Source of the DNA: an uncultured Clostridia bacterium
GTDB taxonomy: Bacteria > Bacillota > Clostridia > Christensenellales > Borkfalkiaceae
Direction of reading: 5' to 3'
DNA: 36,958 bases
NCBI GenBank assembly: GCA_944375795.1
Contig: CALWAU010000126.1
Span: 1 to 36,958 of the forward strand
Of the stretch, positions 18,436 to 26,661 are shown piece after piece. Positions within the stretch are counted from its first letter, which is position 1, and the number at the start of each line of letters is the position of its first letter. The position numbers were made by a program, and so were the translations under genes. The notes under the pieces were generated by a model. That model worked only from the letters and a program-made list of their open reading frames with translations. It did not search any database and had not been told where the DNA came from.

Positions 18436-19611
18436 TCAGCTCTCGGTGATCCCCGTCAGCACGCCCTGTCCGAAGGGCCTGCTGCACAGGAGCTCGGCAT
18501 ACTTGACGAGCGTCGCGGTATAGACGGGCTTCCCGGCGACCTGCCTGAGGATCTTCCCGTCCTCTCCCTCCAGCCACTGCCAATCGCACAGCTGGTGGAG
18601 GCAGAAATCGTCCGTATTGAGCAGATACATCGTCCCCGAGGGGCAGAAGCGGTCGGCGACGACGGGGATGCCGCCGAAGCTGAGCGCCTTATAGCCGCCC
18701 AGAATCTCCATCGAGGGGATGTAGGTCTTATACTGATTGAAATAGGACGCCAGGGCCCGTTTCACCCCCCACGAGCAGACGATGAAATTGATTTTGCTGC
18801 CCGAGTTTTCCTCTATCTTGTCGATGGCGAGCTGAATCGTGTCCTCGTCAATCGTGCCCACCTTCGATTCGGAATACGGGGTCATCCAGGGATGGGAAGC
18901 GCGGGTGACGCCGTAGAGGGTCGCCGAATCGGAAAAGAGCGCGCCCAGCCCCGTGATTTCGCAATCGCGGGAATTTTGCAGCGTGATGTAGCTGTTCGCG
19001 GGCACGTTGGTGGCGGTAAGCGCGGCGCCGCCCACCGTAATCGTCTTTTCGGCGCGGTCCACCGCCGTTATCACTCTGCCGGTCGCCCCCGTGATCACGG
19101 CGCCCGCGGAGGTATAGAAATCGACGATCATGCCCTCCGCCACGGCGGCCACGCTGTCCACGGTTATCACGTTGTTTTCCCCCGTCGAGGAGACGGTGCA
19201 CAGCTTCCCGGTGCCGTCCCCGTACAACATTCTGCCGAAGTTGAAGGAAGAACTCCGCACGAGCGCCTCCATTTCGTCGTTGAGGAGATTGACAAACGCC
19301 CCCTCGTTGTTGGCGGAAGCGCGGATCGCCTTATCCGAGATTTCCAGCGTGCCGTAAAGATTTTTCAGCGTGCTGACGAACTGCACGTAATTGTTCCCGC
19401 CCGACGCGGGGAGATTTCCCGTCTCCGTGCCCGCGCCGATGCCGCCGTTGATGCCGTACCGCACCAGTTTCCGCACGTCCTTTCCCCAGACGTCCGCCGT
19501 CGTTTTTTTGATCTGCGAAAGCAGGGGATTCGCCCTCATGTCGAGCGCCTCGGTCACCGCGTCCAGATAATAGGATTTGAGGGCGTTGTCCGCCGTCTGC
19601 ATCGTTACCAT
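18436..19611 (-). CDS. Phage major capsid (coat) protein
   Basis: 391 aa, placed between scaffold and connector as expected for a coat protein. The N-terminal arm reads NALKSYYLDAVTEALDMRANPLL; a region like the HK97-fold E-loop and spine helix follows (EISDKAIRASANNEGAFVNLLNDEMEALV). An inserted beta-rich domain at about 145-205 looks like the decoration insertions of many phage coats. The C-terminal part has the P-domain-like VKRALASYFNQYKTYIPSMEILGGYKALSFGGIPVVADRF. AAAGGAG precedes the ATG. The frame is intact. Confidence 0.85.
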   Translation of the reverse strand: MVTMQTADNALKSYYLDAVTEALDMRANPLLSQIKKTTADVWGKDVRKLVRYGINGGIGAGTETGNLPASGGNNYVQFVSTLKNLYGTLEISDKAIRASANNEGAFVNLLNDEMEALVRSSSFNFGRMLYGDGTGKLCTVSSTGENNVITVDSVAAVAEGMIVDFYTSAGAVITGATGRVITAVDRAEKTITVGGAALTATNVPANSYITLQNSRDCEITGLGALFSDSATLYGVTRASHPWMTPYSESKVGTIDEDTIQLAIDKIEENSGSKINFIVCSWGVKRALASYFNQYKTYIPSMEILGGYKALSFGGIPVVADRFCPSGTMYLLNTDDFCLHQLCDWQWLEGEDGKILRQVAGKPVYTATLVKYAELLCSRPFGQGVLTGITES

Positions 19612-19632
19612 ACTTTTTTCTCCTTTTTTCGG

Positions 19633-20289
19633 TTATTGCGCCTGTCCGCCCTTTTTGAAATACAGAAGCGCCATATTTCCCGCCTCGTCTATCGAGCGGG
19701 CCTTGCGCGGAGGGGCGGCAAGCGTCCCCGAACCGCCGCGCACCAACGGCGCCTCCGGTGCCTTGAGGGAGGAGAGATAATCGCCGATGATTTTCAGCCG
19801 CACCCGCTCCGAACCGCTCGCGGCCCGGTAGAGCGCCTCATCCGACAATCCCCCGTTCGGGACCCCCTCCGTCCCCGTCCCGGCGTCCGGTCCGCCCTTC
19901 GGCGTCCCTTCCGCCCCTTCTCTGCGGGGAAAATTTTCCGAAGGCAAAGCGGGTCCCCGCCCGTTCCGGTTTTCGGGCGCGGCGTCCGCGCGGGGAGCGG
20001 ACGGGCTTTCCGAACCGACCCCGCCCTTTCTCTCCTCCTCTCCGTCCTCGGGCTTTTCCGCCTCCGAACGGAGCGGCTGCGCTTCCGCCGCGGGATTTTC
20101 CGCCCTCTTTTCCAGCTCTCTGAGGCGTTGGCTGCGACGGGTAAATTCCGCCTCCAGAGCGCTGTAAGCCTCCGCGAGGGCGTCCACCGAACGGAATTTT
20201 CCCGGCACCGCCGAACCTTTTTTCTCTTCCGCCTCCGCGGCCTGTCCCGCGCCGGGCGCCGTGCGGACGTTCTCCTCATTTCCTTTCAT
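19633..20289 (-). CDS. Capsid scaffolding protein
   Basis: 218 aa, low-complexity and highly charged. The conserved-looking GKFRSVDALAEAYSALEAEF and a short coiled coil (about 30-65) are followed by a disordered Pro/Gly/Glu-rich middle (about 65-145) and a short C-terminal helix. This layout and the position between portal and coat are typical of scaffolds. AAGGAGG lies before the ATG. Confidence 0.8.
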   Translation of the reverse strand: MKGNEENVRTAPGAGQAAEAEEKKGSAVPGKFRSVDALAEAYSALEAEFTRRSQRLRELEKRAENPAAEAQPLRSEAEKPEDGEEERKGGVGSESPSAPRADAAPENRNGRGPALPSENFPRREGAEGTPKGGPDAGTGTEGVPNGGLSDEALYRAASGSERVRLKIIGDYLSSLKAPEAPLVRGGSGTLAAPPRKARSIDEAGNMALLYFKKGGQAQ

Positions 20290-20326
20290 ATTTTCTGTCC
20301 TCCTTTTTCTTTTTTACGCAAATTTT

Positions 20327-22222
20327 TCAATTCGTCTCTGCCCTGCCCCCGTCGTTCGTTTCGCCGCACAGTTTGCGGTGCGCCGCGACGTGGGCGAGTA
20401 TCCGCCCCTTGTAGCCGGGCGATATCCCCTTGACTTCCTCCGCCAGCAGAAAGCGGATATGTTCCCCGACGTGCAGCGCGCAGTCGTCGTACTCGTCCGG
20501 GCGCACCTCCCCTTCCGCCAGGCGCAGATTTTCCCCCGCCGCTTTGGCGAGATGCAGGGAAGAGATATCCTTGGCGTTTTCGTACGACCCGAAGCCGAAG
20601 GCGTCGAGGATACGCAGCCTGTTTTCCTCCGAAAGCTTCCCCTCCCCGTCCGAGAGCAGACCCGCGTCGAACAGCCGCAGGAGGGTCTCCCGCTTCTGCT
20701 CGGGCGTCGCGGCCTCCTCCGTCTCGAACACGATGTCGTCGGCGGAGAGTTCGGAGGCGTTGAAATAGATCACCTCCACCCGCTTGTTTTCGCCCGCCGC
20801 CGCCAGCAGCCGGGCATTGCCCGCAAATTGGCGGTACAGGCGGATGATCTGCCGGCCCGTCTCCTTTCGGGCGAGGGAAATGCTGTCCGTCGTCGCCGAA
20901 AGCCTGTAATCGTCCTGCGAGAGGAGCAGCTGCAGCCCCGTGGCGCTGGTCACCCGCGAAGGGGTGGAATTCTGGGAGAGGTCGCTCACGCCGCTGATGA
21001 GGGAAAATTCCTCCTCCAATCTGTCCTCTTCCTCCTCGAAACTCTCGGGAATCTGCCCGCAGTCCAGCATTTCGGGCGGTTTTCCGCCCTGCCTGTAAAC
21101 GAGCACCCTCCCGGGCGACAGTCCCTCCTCGGCCAGCTCGTCCACGTCCACCGAGCCGTCCTCCACCGTCACCACGCCCATAGACAGGCGGTTGAGAAAC
21201 TCGTGTTTGCGGTTGCGCACCGCGTTGTACGCCCGCTGCACGGGGATCAGCCTGTCTACGATGCTGCACCCGAAAAAGGCGCCGGGCAGCCGCAGGCAGT
21301 CCTGCCGGACGAAGGGAAAATCCCTCTGTCCCTTATCGCCGTTCCGATAGGGCAGCGGCCCCTCGTAGAGCAGTTCACCCCCCGCGGCGATCTCCAGCTT
21401 CCCTTCGGGAAATTCCGCCGTCGGGCGGGTATACCGCTCGATGAGGATCTCCGAATCCCGCACCGATATCCGGCTGCCGCCCGGATCGCGCGCGGGAATT
21501 TTCCAGGCGGACGGCTCGCTGTATCCCGCGGGCGCCAACCCGGCGATCTCCCGCCCCCGCAGGGCGACACCGAACTTTTCCGCGATCGCGGACACGGGCA
21601 CCGCGCGGGCGTGGATGAGGCTGCGCACGCCGCCGAGGTCCTCCGCCCCGAGCGAATCGGGAAAGATTTCAAAGGGAGGCACCGCCTCGACGGATATCTC
21701 GCCCTCGTACACGGGGGCGCCGTTTTCGTCTACGGCCACCTGCCGTCCCCCGTTCTCGTCCCATAAAATCTTGTAAAACGCGCTTCCGCACACCTCCGAC
21801 CAGAGGGTCGCCCGCGCGGCGATCTCGTCCAGCCCTATCCGCTCGCGCACGCCGGCGAGGACGGCGGTGGCCAGCCTCGCCGCGCGCAGGTCCCCCTCCT
21901 CGTCCGAGAAGGCGCGCACGTGCAGAGCGGGCCGCATCCTCGTCAGCTTGGCGATGCGCGAATCGACCATGGGCGCGATGTGGTTGAACGCCCGGCGCGA
22001 CTGCCAGTAAAAGCGCTTGTCCTCCTCTTCCGTCTCCCCGTCGGGGGAGATGTCGCAATACTGATTGCCGCTCAGAAAATTCATGTTGAGCAGCCAGCCG
22101 TTTTCCAGGCTCCGCCTCTCCTCCCGCCGCCGCTCGAAATCCGCCCGGATCTCGTCGGCCAGCCGCCTTTTCCGCTTCTCCTCCGATTCCCGTTTCCGGG
22201 CCTCGTTATCCCTTTCCTGCAT
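20327..22222 (-). CDS. Phage portal protein (P22 type)
   Basis: 631 aa portal, the ring through which DNA enters the head. N-terminal helix rich in Arg/Glu, then FLSGNQYCDI, the conserved RRAFNHIAPMVDSRIAKLTRMRP, GSAFYKILWD, a beta-rich wing, the NAVRNRKHEFLNRLSMG stem region and a C-terminal helical crown. It is somewhat shorter than P22 gp1 (725 aa). The P22-portal call rests on this motif order and on the pairing with terminase and scaffold. GGGAGG is 11 nt before the ATG. Confidence 0.85.
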   Translation of the reverse strand: MQERDNEARKRESEEKRKRRLADEIRADFERRREERRSLENGWLLNMNFLSGNQYCDISPDGETEEEDKRFYWQSRRAFNHIAPMVDSRIAKLTRMRPALHVRAFSDEEGDLRAARLATAVLAGVRERIGLDEIAARATLWSEVCGSAFYKILWDENGGRQVAVDENGAPVYEGEISVEAVPPFEIFPDSLGAEDLGGVRSLIHARAVPVSAIAEKFGVALRGREIAGLAPAGYSEPSAWKIPARDPGGSRISVRDSEILIERYTRPTAEFPEGKLEIAAGGELLYEGPLPYRNGDKGQRDFPFVRQDCLRLPGAFFGCSIVDRLIPVQRAYNAVRNRKHEFLNRLSMGVVTVEDGSVDVDELAEEGLSPGRVLVYRQGGKPPEMLDCGQIPESFEEEEDRLEEEFSLISGVSDLSQNSTPSRVTSATGLQLLLSQDDYRLSATTDSISLARKETGRQIIRLYRQFAGNARLLAAAGENKRVEVIYFNASELSADDIVFETEEAATPEQKRETLLRLFDAGLLSDGEGKLSEENRLRILDAFGFGSYENAKDISSLHLAKAAGENLRLAEGEVRPDEYDDCALHVGEHIRFLLAEEVKGISPGYKGRILAHVAAHRKLCGETNDGGRAETN

Positions 22223-22284
22223 CTTCCTTTCTGCCTCCCGTTTATTTTGCGCGGAGCGTCTCCGCCGCCGCGGCTTTTATGTCT

Positions 22285-22659
22285 TTATGTCTTTTCTTTT
22301 TTTATAACCCGCCGTTTCGCCGCCCGCCGCGCGGGCTTTTTGGCCCCGCCCTGCCCAGCCCGCTTTTCCCCGGCGCCTTCCTCCTCCCGCAGCAGCCCCA
22401 AAAGCCGCCTGCGCTCCGCCTCCAACTCCTCGTCCGTAAGGGAGGCGCAGTCGTCCTCCTCCCCGCTCATCAGCAGCTGCACCGCCTTCAGGTCGGGCGG
22501 GATATCCTTTCTCGTCTCCCGCCGCTTGGTCAGGCGCAGTTCACCGTCCGCCATCGCGTACTCCTCCGTCACCTCCTCCACCCGACACCCCAGCGCCACC
22601 TTCATCAGCGCGTCCCCTATCTTTTTCCTCTCCCTTTTCTTTTCCGTATTTTTCTCCAT
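22285..22659 (-). CDS. Small packaging-associated protein (possible small terminase)
   Basis: 124 aa from ATG 22659 (GAGGAGG, 8-nt spacing). The N-terminal half holds IGDALMKVALGCRVEEVTEEYAM...ETRKDIPPDLKAVQLLM, a pattern met beside terminases in clostridial phages; the C-terminus is a basic, Ala/Lys-rich tail. In most phages the small terminase precedes the large one, so finding it after TerL is unusual. The small-terminase role is a guess from location, size and charge. Confidence 0.6.
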   Translation of the reverse strand: MEKNTEKKRERKKIGDALMKVALGCRVEEVTEEYAMADGELRLTKRRETRKDIPPDLKAVQLLMSGEEDDCASLTDEELEAERRRLLGLLREEEGAGEKRAGQGGAKKPARRAAKRRVIKKEKT

Positions 22660-22717
22660 TTCCGTCTCCTCCTCTTTGCGGGCCCGCCCGGAAAACGGCT
22701 TTCCCGGACTTTGCCCC

Positions 22718-24157
22718 TCAATCGACGCCGCCGCGGCGGGCGGCCACAAGTTTCCGCCACTTTTTCTCCTTGTCCCTCTGCACCGCCGTCTTTTCCGGCT
22801 CGGGCGGCAGCTTTCTCGGGCGGGACATCAGGTAGTATCTCAATTCGTCGAGAGCGTGGTCGTCCGTCTTTCTCGGCGAATCCCCGCTTCCCCAGAAATA
22901 CCCCTTCAATTCCCGGATGAGGTTGACGCAGCCGCTGAAAATGTACAGATTGGGCAGACCGTTGCGCGTATTCAGATAGCTTTTGACCCGCGCGATCCCC
23001 GCGAACAAGTCCTTGTCCACGTCGGGGTTGACGAGGATATCCCGCTCGTAAAAGAGCTCGCACACGCTTTTGACCCCGGACAGGGTATGCTGCTTCGCGG
23101 CGCTGTCTATCAGCGCGCACACCCGCCCCTTTGCGTCCCGCTTCCAGCCGAGCATATCGGAAATGCGCCTGATTTCCGAAGCGTGGTAATCGATATCCCT
23201 GCCCGCGGCAAAATGCTCGTACACAGCATATACGTTGTCGTCGTAATCCACCGCGTACCAATGCGCGGACAGCGGATTGTTCAGTCCCGGGTCTATGGAA
23301 ATATTGTCCTGCCACTCCGCGGGTACGGGGAAGGGCTCGATGACGTGCACCCGTTCGTCGAACTCGGGATACACCAGCCCCTCGGAGGCGGAAAACCTGC
23401 CGTACCGCCGCGACTGCAATTCCCGCTCGTCCAGGCACCGCCCGAGCAGCTCCGTCTCCTCCGCGGGCAGATAGGGGTTGTCCGACCACTCCATGAACTC
23501 GTACCACACCTCGGGGTCTTTGCGGCGGTTGAGATAGATTTCGTCGTAGACGAAGGTGAGCCCCTTCAGCGGCGTCATCGTTCCGAAGATATCTCCCTGC
23601 CGGTCGAGGACGCGCATGCGGCACTCCTCGTAAATTTCGCGGGGCGGCTCCTCGTCGAACCAGACGAAATCGAGCGAGGTGCCCTGAAACTTCTCCCGGC
23701 CCTGGTCGCAGCTTTTGAACCCGATGACCGAAATTCCGCCGAAGGCATTTTTCACGCGGATAAAATCGATGACGCCGTTTTCGGGGAAATCCTTCCGCCC
23801 GCTCGTCATCACGATTTCCTCGATGCGGTCGCGGCGCAGATAGCGCAAAATTTTCTTCTGCGCTACGTCCCGCTGTACCTGCGCGGACAGGGAGACCACC
23901 CAGCCTACCGCGTCCGGACGGTTTTTCCGATAGGGATGGGTCCCCAGCGCCAGCCAGACGCACTCCGCGGCCCCGCATTCCGTCTTGCCCGTGCGGTTGC
24001 CGCCGAACACCCAGCGGTTGCGCTTCCGGCAGCGGTGAAAGGCCAGCTGCTTCTCGTGCTTTTTCTCCCCCGTGTTGTACGCCGCGAGCGCGTCGCCCGA
24101 ACGGCGCTTTTCCTGCTCCGCCTCTATCCGCAGAAGCCTTTCTACAATCTCTCTCAT
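22718..24157 (-). CDS. terL: Phage terminase large subunit
   Basis: 479 aa DNA-packaging motor and nuclease. ATPase domain: Walker A GGNRTGKT (52-59), Walker B DFVWFDEE (163-170), coupling region TMTPLKGLTF near 193-202. RNase-H-like nuclease domain with the expected acidic residues D289 (ISIDPGLNN), D351 (CALIDSA) and D432/D433 (KTDDHALDELR). All key residues look intact, so the enzyme is probably functional. GAGGG sits just before the ATG. First gene of the head cassette. Confidence 0.93.
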   Translation of the reverse strand: MREIVERLLRIEAEQEKRRSGDALAAYNTGEKKHEKQLAFHRCRKRNRWVFGGNRTGKTECGAAECVWLALGTHPYRKNRPDAVGWVVSLSAQVQRDVAQKKILRYLRRDRIEEIVMTSGRKDFPENGVIDFIRVKNAFGGISVIGFKSCDQGREKFQGTSLDFVWFDEEPPREIYEECRMRVLDRQGDIFGTMTPLKGLTFVYDEIYLNRRKDPEVWYEFMEWSDNPYLPAEETELLGRCLDERELQSRRYGRFSASEGLVYPEFDERVHVIEPFPVPAEWQDNISIDPGLNNPLSAHWYAVDYDDNVYAVYEHFAAGRDIDYHASEIRRISDMLGWKRDAKGRVCALIDSAAKQHTLSGVKSVCELFYERDILVNPDVDKDLFAGIARVKSYLNTRNGLPNLYIFSGCVNLIRELKGYFWGSGDSPRKTDDHALDELRYYLMSRPRKLPPEPEKTAVQRDKEKKWRKLVAARRGGVD

Positions 24158-24198
24158 AATCCCTCACAAACCGTCAAAAATGTATGTCCCCGCCCCTT

Positions 24199-24204
24199 TA
24201 TAAT
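24199..24204 (+). promoter_or_regulatory. -10 box immediately before the SH3-TM gene
   Basis: TATAAT ends 7 nt before the ATG at 24212, so a transcript from it would start at or near the ATG (leaderless). No convincing -35 is seen. The surrounding TTTATAATAAA is nearly symmetrical and could also serve the divergent terminase operon. Confidence 0.4.
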
Positions 24205-24211
24205 AAAGAGC

Positions 24212-24916
24212 ATGAAAAAGTTTCTTCTCTCGGCGCTCCTGCCGTTTTTATTTTTCCTCCGATGTACCCTGCCCGCCCCGCTGCCCGCCGCCGCGGAGGA
24301 CGCGGGCTACGCCTGCATACGGGATACCGACGTCTACCTCTATGCCGAGGAAAACGACCGCAGCGGCCTTTTCACCCTTCCCTATACCTATTACGTGAAG
24401 GTGCTCGCGACGGGAATCGACTACTGCTATGTGGAGTACCTTTCCGACGGCCCCAACACGAGACGGATCACGGGCTACTGCAAGACCTCCGAGCTCACCT
24501 TTGTCGACTATGTGCCCGAACGCCCCTATCTGTACTATACTTTCGACGTGACCTATTACATAGAGGGAAGCTCCCCCGCCCTCTCGGACGACGATTTCCT
24601 CACCGCCATCACCGTCACCTGCGCCTATTACGGGGAATATCGGGTGGGGTCGGAAGTATACTGCTACGTCCTCCGGGAAGGGACGTTCGGATATATTCCC
24701 AGGCCCGACGGCCTCGAATACGAACTCAACGGGGAATACGACAGTCACATGTCCGATGGCTCGGACACGGGCGCGGGCAATTTCGGCGGCGGGGAATCGG
24801 AATCGATGTCCCCCGTGCAGATCGCCCTCCTCGTCCTCCTGTGCATTCTGGTGCCCGTGATCGCCGCACTCATTCTCCGCCCGCCCAAGAAACCGCCCTA
24901 CGAAACGGACGAATAG
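24212..24916 (+). CDS. Secreted SH3-like protein with C-terminal membrane anchor
   Basis: 234 aa. Signal peptide (about 1-29, MKKFLLSALLPFLFFL...AAAEDA), an extracellular Tyr-rich region with two SH3-like modules (DTDVYLYAEENDRSGLFTL... and the YIEGSSPAL... part), a Gly/Ser linker with NFGG, then one transmembrane helix (about 202-224) and a short basic tail. Same architecture as the C-terminus of the protein encoded at 26662-29007. It lies between the terminase and the late-regulator gene, on the opposite strand. Likely surface-exposed, binding cell wall or another ligand. The only ribosome-site candidate, AAAGAG, is too close to the ATG. Confidence 0.8.
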   Translation: MKKFLLSALLPFLFFLRCTLPAPLPAAAEDAGYACIRDTDVYLYAEENDRSGLFTLPYTYYVKVLATGIDYCYVEYLSDGPNTRRITGYCKTSELTFVDYVPERPYLYYTFDVTYYIEGSSPALSDDDFLTAITVTCAYYGEYRVGSEVYCYVLREGTFGYIPRPDGLEYELNGEYDSHMSDGSDTGAGNFGGGESESMSPVQIALLVLLCILVPVIAALILRPPKKPPYETDE

Positions 24917-24926
24917 CCCCTCGCCT

Positions 24927-24960
24927 TTCTCCCGCCCTTCCCCGGGGCGGGAGAATTTTT
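24927..24960. terminator. Terminator between convergent SH3-TM and regulator genes
   Basis: Stem TTCTCCCGCCC / GGGCGGGAGAA with a 7-nt loop, followed on plus by TTTTTG. Confidence 0.8.
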
Positions 24961-24961
24961 G

Positions 24962-25531
24962 TCAGGCGGAGCCGCCCTTTTCCCCGGCCGTCCCGCGTCC
25001 CCGCGCAGACGGACATCCTCGGGCCGGCTTCGCGTCCGCAAGCCACTCCGCAAGCCACGCCTGTTCCCTGCGCCCCGCCGCGCATTCCCGGCCGGCGCCG
25101 ACGCGGCGGCAGACGGACATCATCCAGGCAAAGCCCCCGTATTCGCGGAAAAACGCCTCCTCCGTCAGCCCCGCGGCCGCAAACAGGGCGGCCATTTTCC
25201 CCAGCAGCTTTTCCTGCCTGCGATAATAGCTGCGCTCGCTCCGCGGCCGCAATCCGACGGCGGATACCTGCTTCCTTCGCCCGAAATACCGCATTTCCAG
25301 CAAAAACCTCTCCTCGCCGGACAGCTTTTTCAATATCCCGTCCACCTTCTCCTTCAAATTTTCTATCGCGCCCTTTCTGAGAATTTCCTCCGCCAGATAT
25401 TCCGCCTCCCGCTCCGCGGTCCGCCGATAGGAGCCCAGCGCCCGATTTCTGATATGTTCGCCGTAGTCCTCCGCAATCGCCGCCAATTTCGGATATATGT
25501 ACAGCACCGCCTTTACGTAATCCTCCCTCAC
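24962..25531 (-). CDS. Phage late-regulator-like protein (ArpU/RinA/sigma-like)
   Basis: 189 aa from a GTG at 25531 with AAAGGA upstream. The helical N-terminus is followed by LSGEERFLLEMRYFGRR and ERSYYRRQEKLLGKMAALF, a sigma-region-4/ArpU-type helix-turn-helix plan used by regulators that sit just upstream of terminase genes in phages of Bacillota. The last 60 residues, Arg/Ala/Gly-rich, look unstructured. It likely activates the structural operon; it is separated from terL by the plus-strand SH3-TM gene. Confidence 0.6.
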   Translation of the reverse strand: MREDYVKAVLYIYPKLAAIAEDYGEHIRNRALGSYRRTAEREAEYLAEEILRKGAIENLKEKVDGILKKLSGEERFLLEMRYFGRRKQVSAVGLRPRSERSYYRRQEKLLGKMAALFAAAGLTEEAFFREYGGFAWMMSVCRRVGAGRECAAGRREQAWLAEWLADAKPARGCPSARGRGTAGEKGGSA

Positions 25532-25616
25532 TTTTTATCCTTTAACCTCCGTTTTTCCGAAAAATCTGCGAACGGTCCCGACCGTATCCGACAAGCCCCC
25601 GCGAATGCGCCCCCGT

Positions 25617-25787
25617 TGACTCCTTCCGCCTTTCGACGCCTTCCGTCCTTCGACGCCTTCCGCCCTCCGACGACTTCCGTCCTCCGACGCCTTTCGCCCT
25701 CCGACGATTTTCGTCCTCCGACGACTTCCGTCCTCCGATGACTTCCGTCCTCCGATGACTTCCGTTCCTCGGCGCTTTTCCGTCCGC
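25617..25787. repeat. 17-bp minisatellite, about ten copies
   Basis: Nine head-to-tail units of exactly 17 bp from 25617 to 25769, plus a degenerate tenth after a 1-base insertion. A typical unit is CGACGACTTCCGTCCTC; variation is limited to a few positions. Because 17 is not a multiple of 3, all three minus-strand frames are open and each would read the same 17-residue peptide repeat. It starts 86 bp upstream of the late-regulator start codon. It may be an iteron-like or operator array, or a neutral minisatellite. Confidence 0.9.
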
Positions 25788-26137
25788 CCGTATCCCGAGG
25801 CACCCGCCTTTCGGGAACGCACCCATATTATCGCACATCTTTGCCGTTTGTCCAGCTCTTTCTGCCAACTTTTTCCAGAAATGCGAACATTTGTTTGCAT
25901 TTTATCAGGATTAAACCTGTAAAACTTGACAAATATACGCCTGTTTTCAAAAAAGGCCGTACGCCGAAAGCCCCGTGCGCAAAGAAGGCATGCCTTGAAG
26001 GCTCTCGGTATAAAGAGGGTCGGATTATCCTTTCAGGCCCCGCCCTTTCCGAGGCTCCTCGTGTAAAGGAAAGCGGATTGCGAAACCGCTTCTCCGAGGC
26101 CCCTTGTGTAAAGGGGATGCGGAGCTGCTTTTCCCCT

Positions 26138-26188
26138 GGCTCCTTTGTGCAAAGGGAGCTGGCTGCCGCAGGCAGACTGAGGGATTGT
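26138..26188 (+). repeat. Box-stem-box repeat element, copy 1
   Basis: GGCTCCTTTGTGCAAAGG box, then stem CTGCC-gca-GGCAG, then CTGAGGGATTGT. The boxes are identical to copy 2 but the stem sequence differs. Confidence 0.7.
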
Positions 26189-26531
26189 TTTGCCCATTCA
26201 CCATCAAAACGCGGAGATACAAGTTCGCGAAGCCCGCGGATTTTGCGCGGCGAGTTTACTCAGACGTAAATGAGCAAGCAAAAACGCAAGGGCGACAATG
26301 TATTGCGCAGTAGATACGCATTTCCCTCAATAGAGTAACAGAGCAGCCTGAGGGATTGTCTTGCGGCTGTCGCCGTCTGACAGCAAAGCGGTAAGGGCGC
26401 AAACCTTCGGTTTGCTTTTATGGGGGGTCTTTTGCGGGCTCCGCCCTGCACCCGCAAGGGACATCGTCCCTTGACCCTTTCCCGAGGCTCCTTTGTGTAA
26501 AGGAAAGCAGATTGCGAAACCGCTTCTCCGA

Positions 26532-26582
26532 GGCTCCTTTGTGCAAAGGGAGCTGTCATGCGGAGCATGACTGAGGGATTGT
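26532..26582 (+). repeat. Box-stem-box repeat element, copy 2
   Basis: Same outer boxes as copy 1 (23-nt left box identical, right box TGAGGGATTGT) with a different stem, GTCATGC-gga-GCATGAC. A lone right box also occurs at 26348-26359. Confidence 0.7.
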
Positions 26583-26626
26583 CCCGCAGGATTCCGCCCG
26601 CGCCGCAGAAATATTTTTACAATCTG

Positions 26627-26655
26627 TTGCGTTTTTTGTCGGATTGTGTTATAAT
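26627..26655 (+). promoter_or_regulatory. Promoter giving a predicted leaderless transcript
   Basis: TTGCGT (26627-26632), a 17-bp spacer and TATAAT (26650-26655) with extended TGT. The ATG begins at 26662, only 6 nt after the -10 box, so the start of transcription should fall at the ATG. No ribosome-binding site is present. Confidence 0.7.
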
Positions 26656-26661
26656 TTTTAT

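Larger units (their letters stand above)
25788..26661. repeat. Hairpin-rich intergenic repeat region without genes
   Basis: No credible gene in about 870 bp. It contains mosaic short repeats and hairpins: a palindrome AAGGCATGCCTT at 25985-25996; GCAAACC-ttc-GGTTTGC (26399-26415); CAAGGGAC-atc-GTCCCTTG (26455-26473). A roughly 55-bp direct repeat is present at 26048-26106 and 26482-26541, and two box-stem-box elements are listed separately. Small open frames here are encoded by the repeats and look spurious. Repeat families of this sort occur between genes in many gut Clostridia (general knowledge, not checked). Confidence 0.75.

Noticed and set aside
18436-19611. Coat protein as an encapsulin compartment shell
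   Set aside because: Terminase, portal and scaffold genes accompany it, so a DNA-packaging head is the simpler reading; no cargo enzyme is adjacent.
21920-24211. A long plus-strand open frame leading into the SH3-TM gene
   Set aside because: The part before 24212 is antisense to portal and terminase and has no ribosome site or family match; only the signal-peptide start at 24212 is credible.
25617-25787. Possible CRISPR array
   Set aside because: The repeats are head-to-tail with no spacers, units are only 17 bp and no cas genes are present.
25528-25900. Three overlapping minus-strand open frames with Arg/Ser/Gly repeats
   Set aside because: All are products of the 17-bp minisatellite being open in each frame; none has a ribosome site.
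26025-26640. Small open frames in the repeat-rich gap (for example those reading APFAQRS)
   Set aside because: They translate the interspersed repeats themselves, lack ribosome sites and overlap hairpins.
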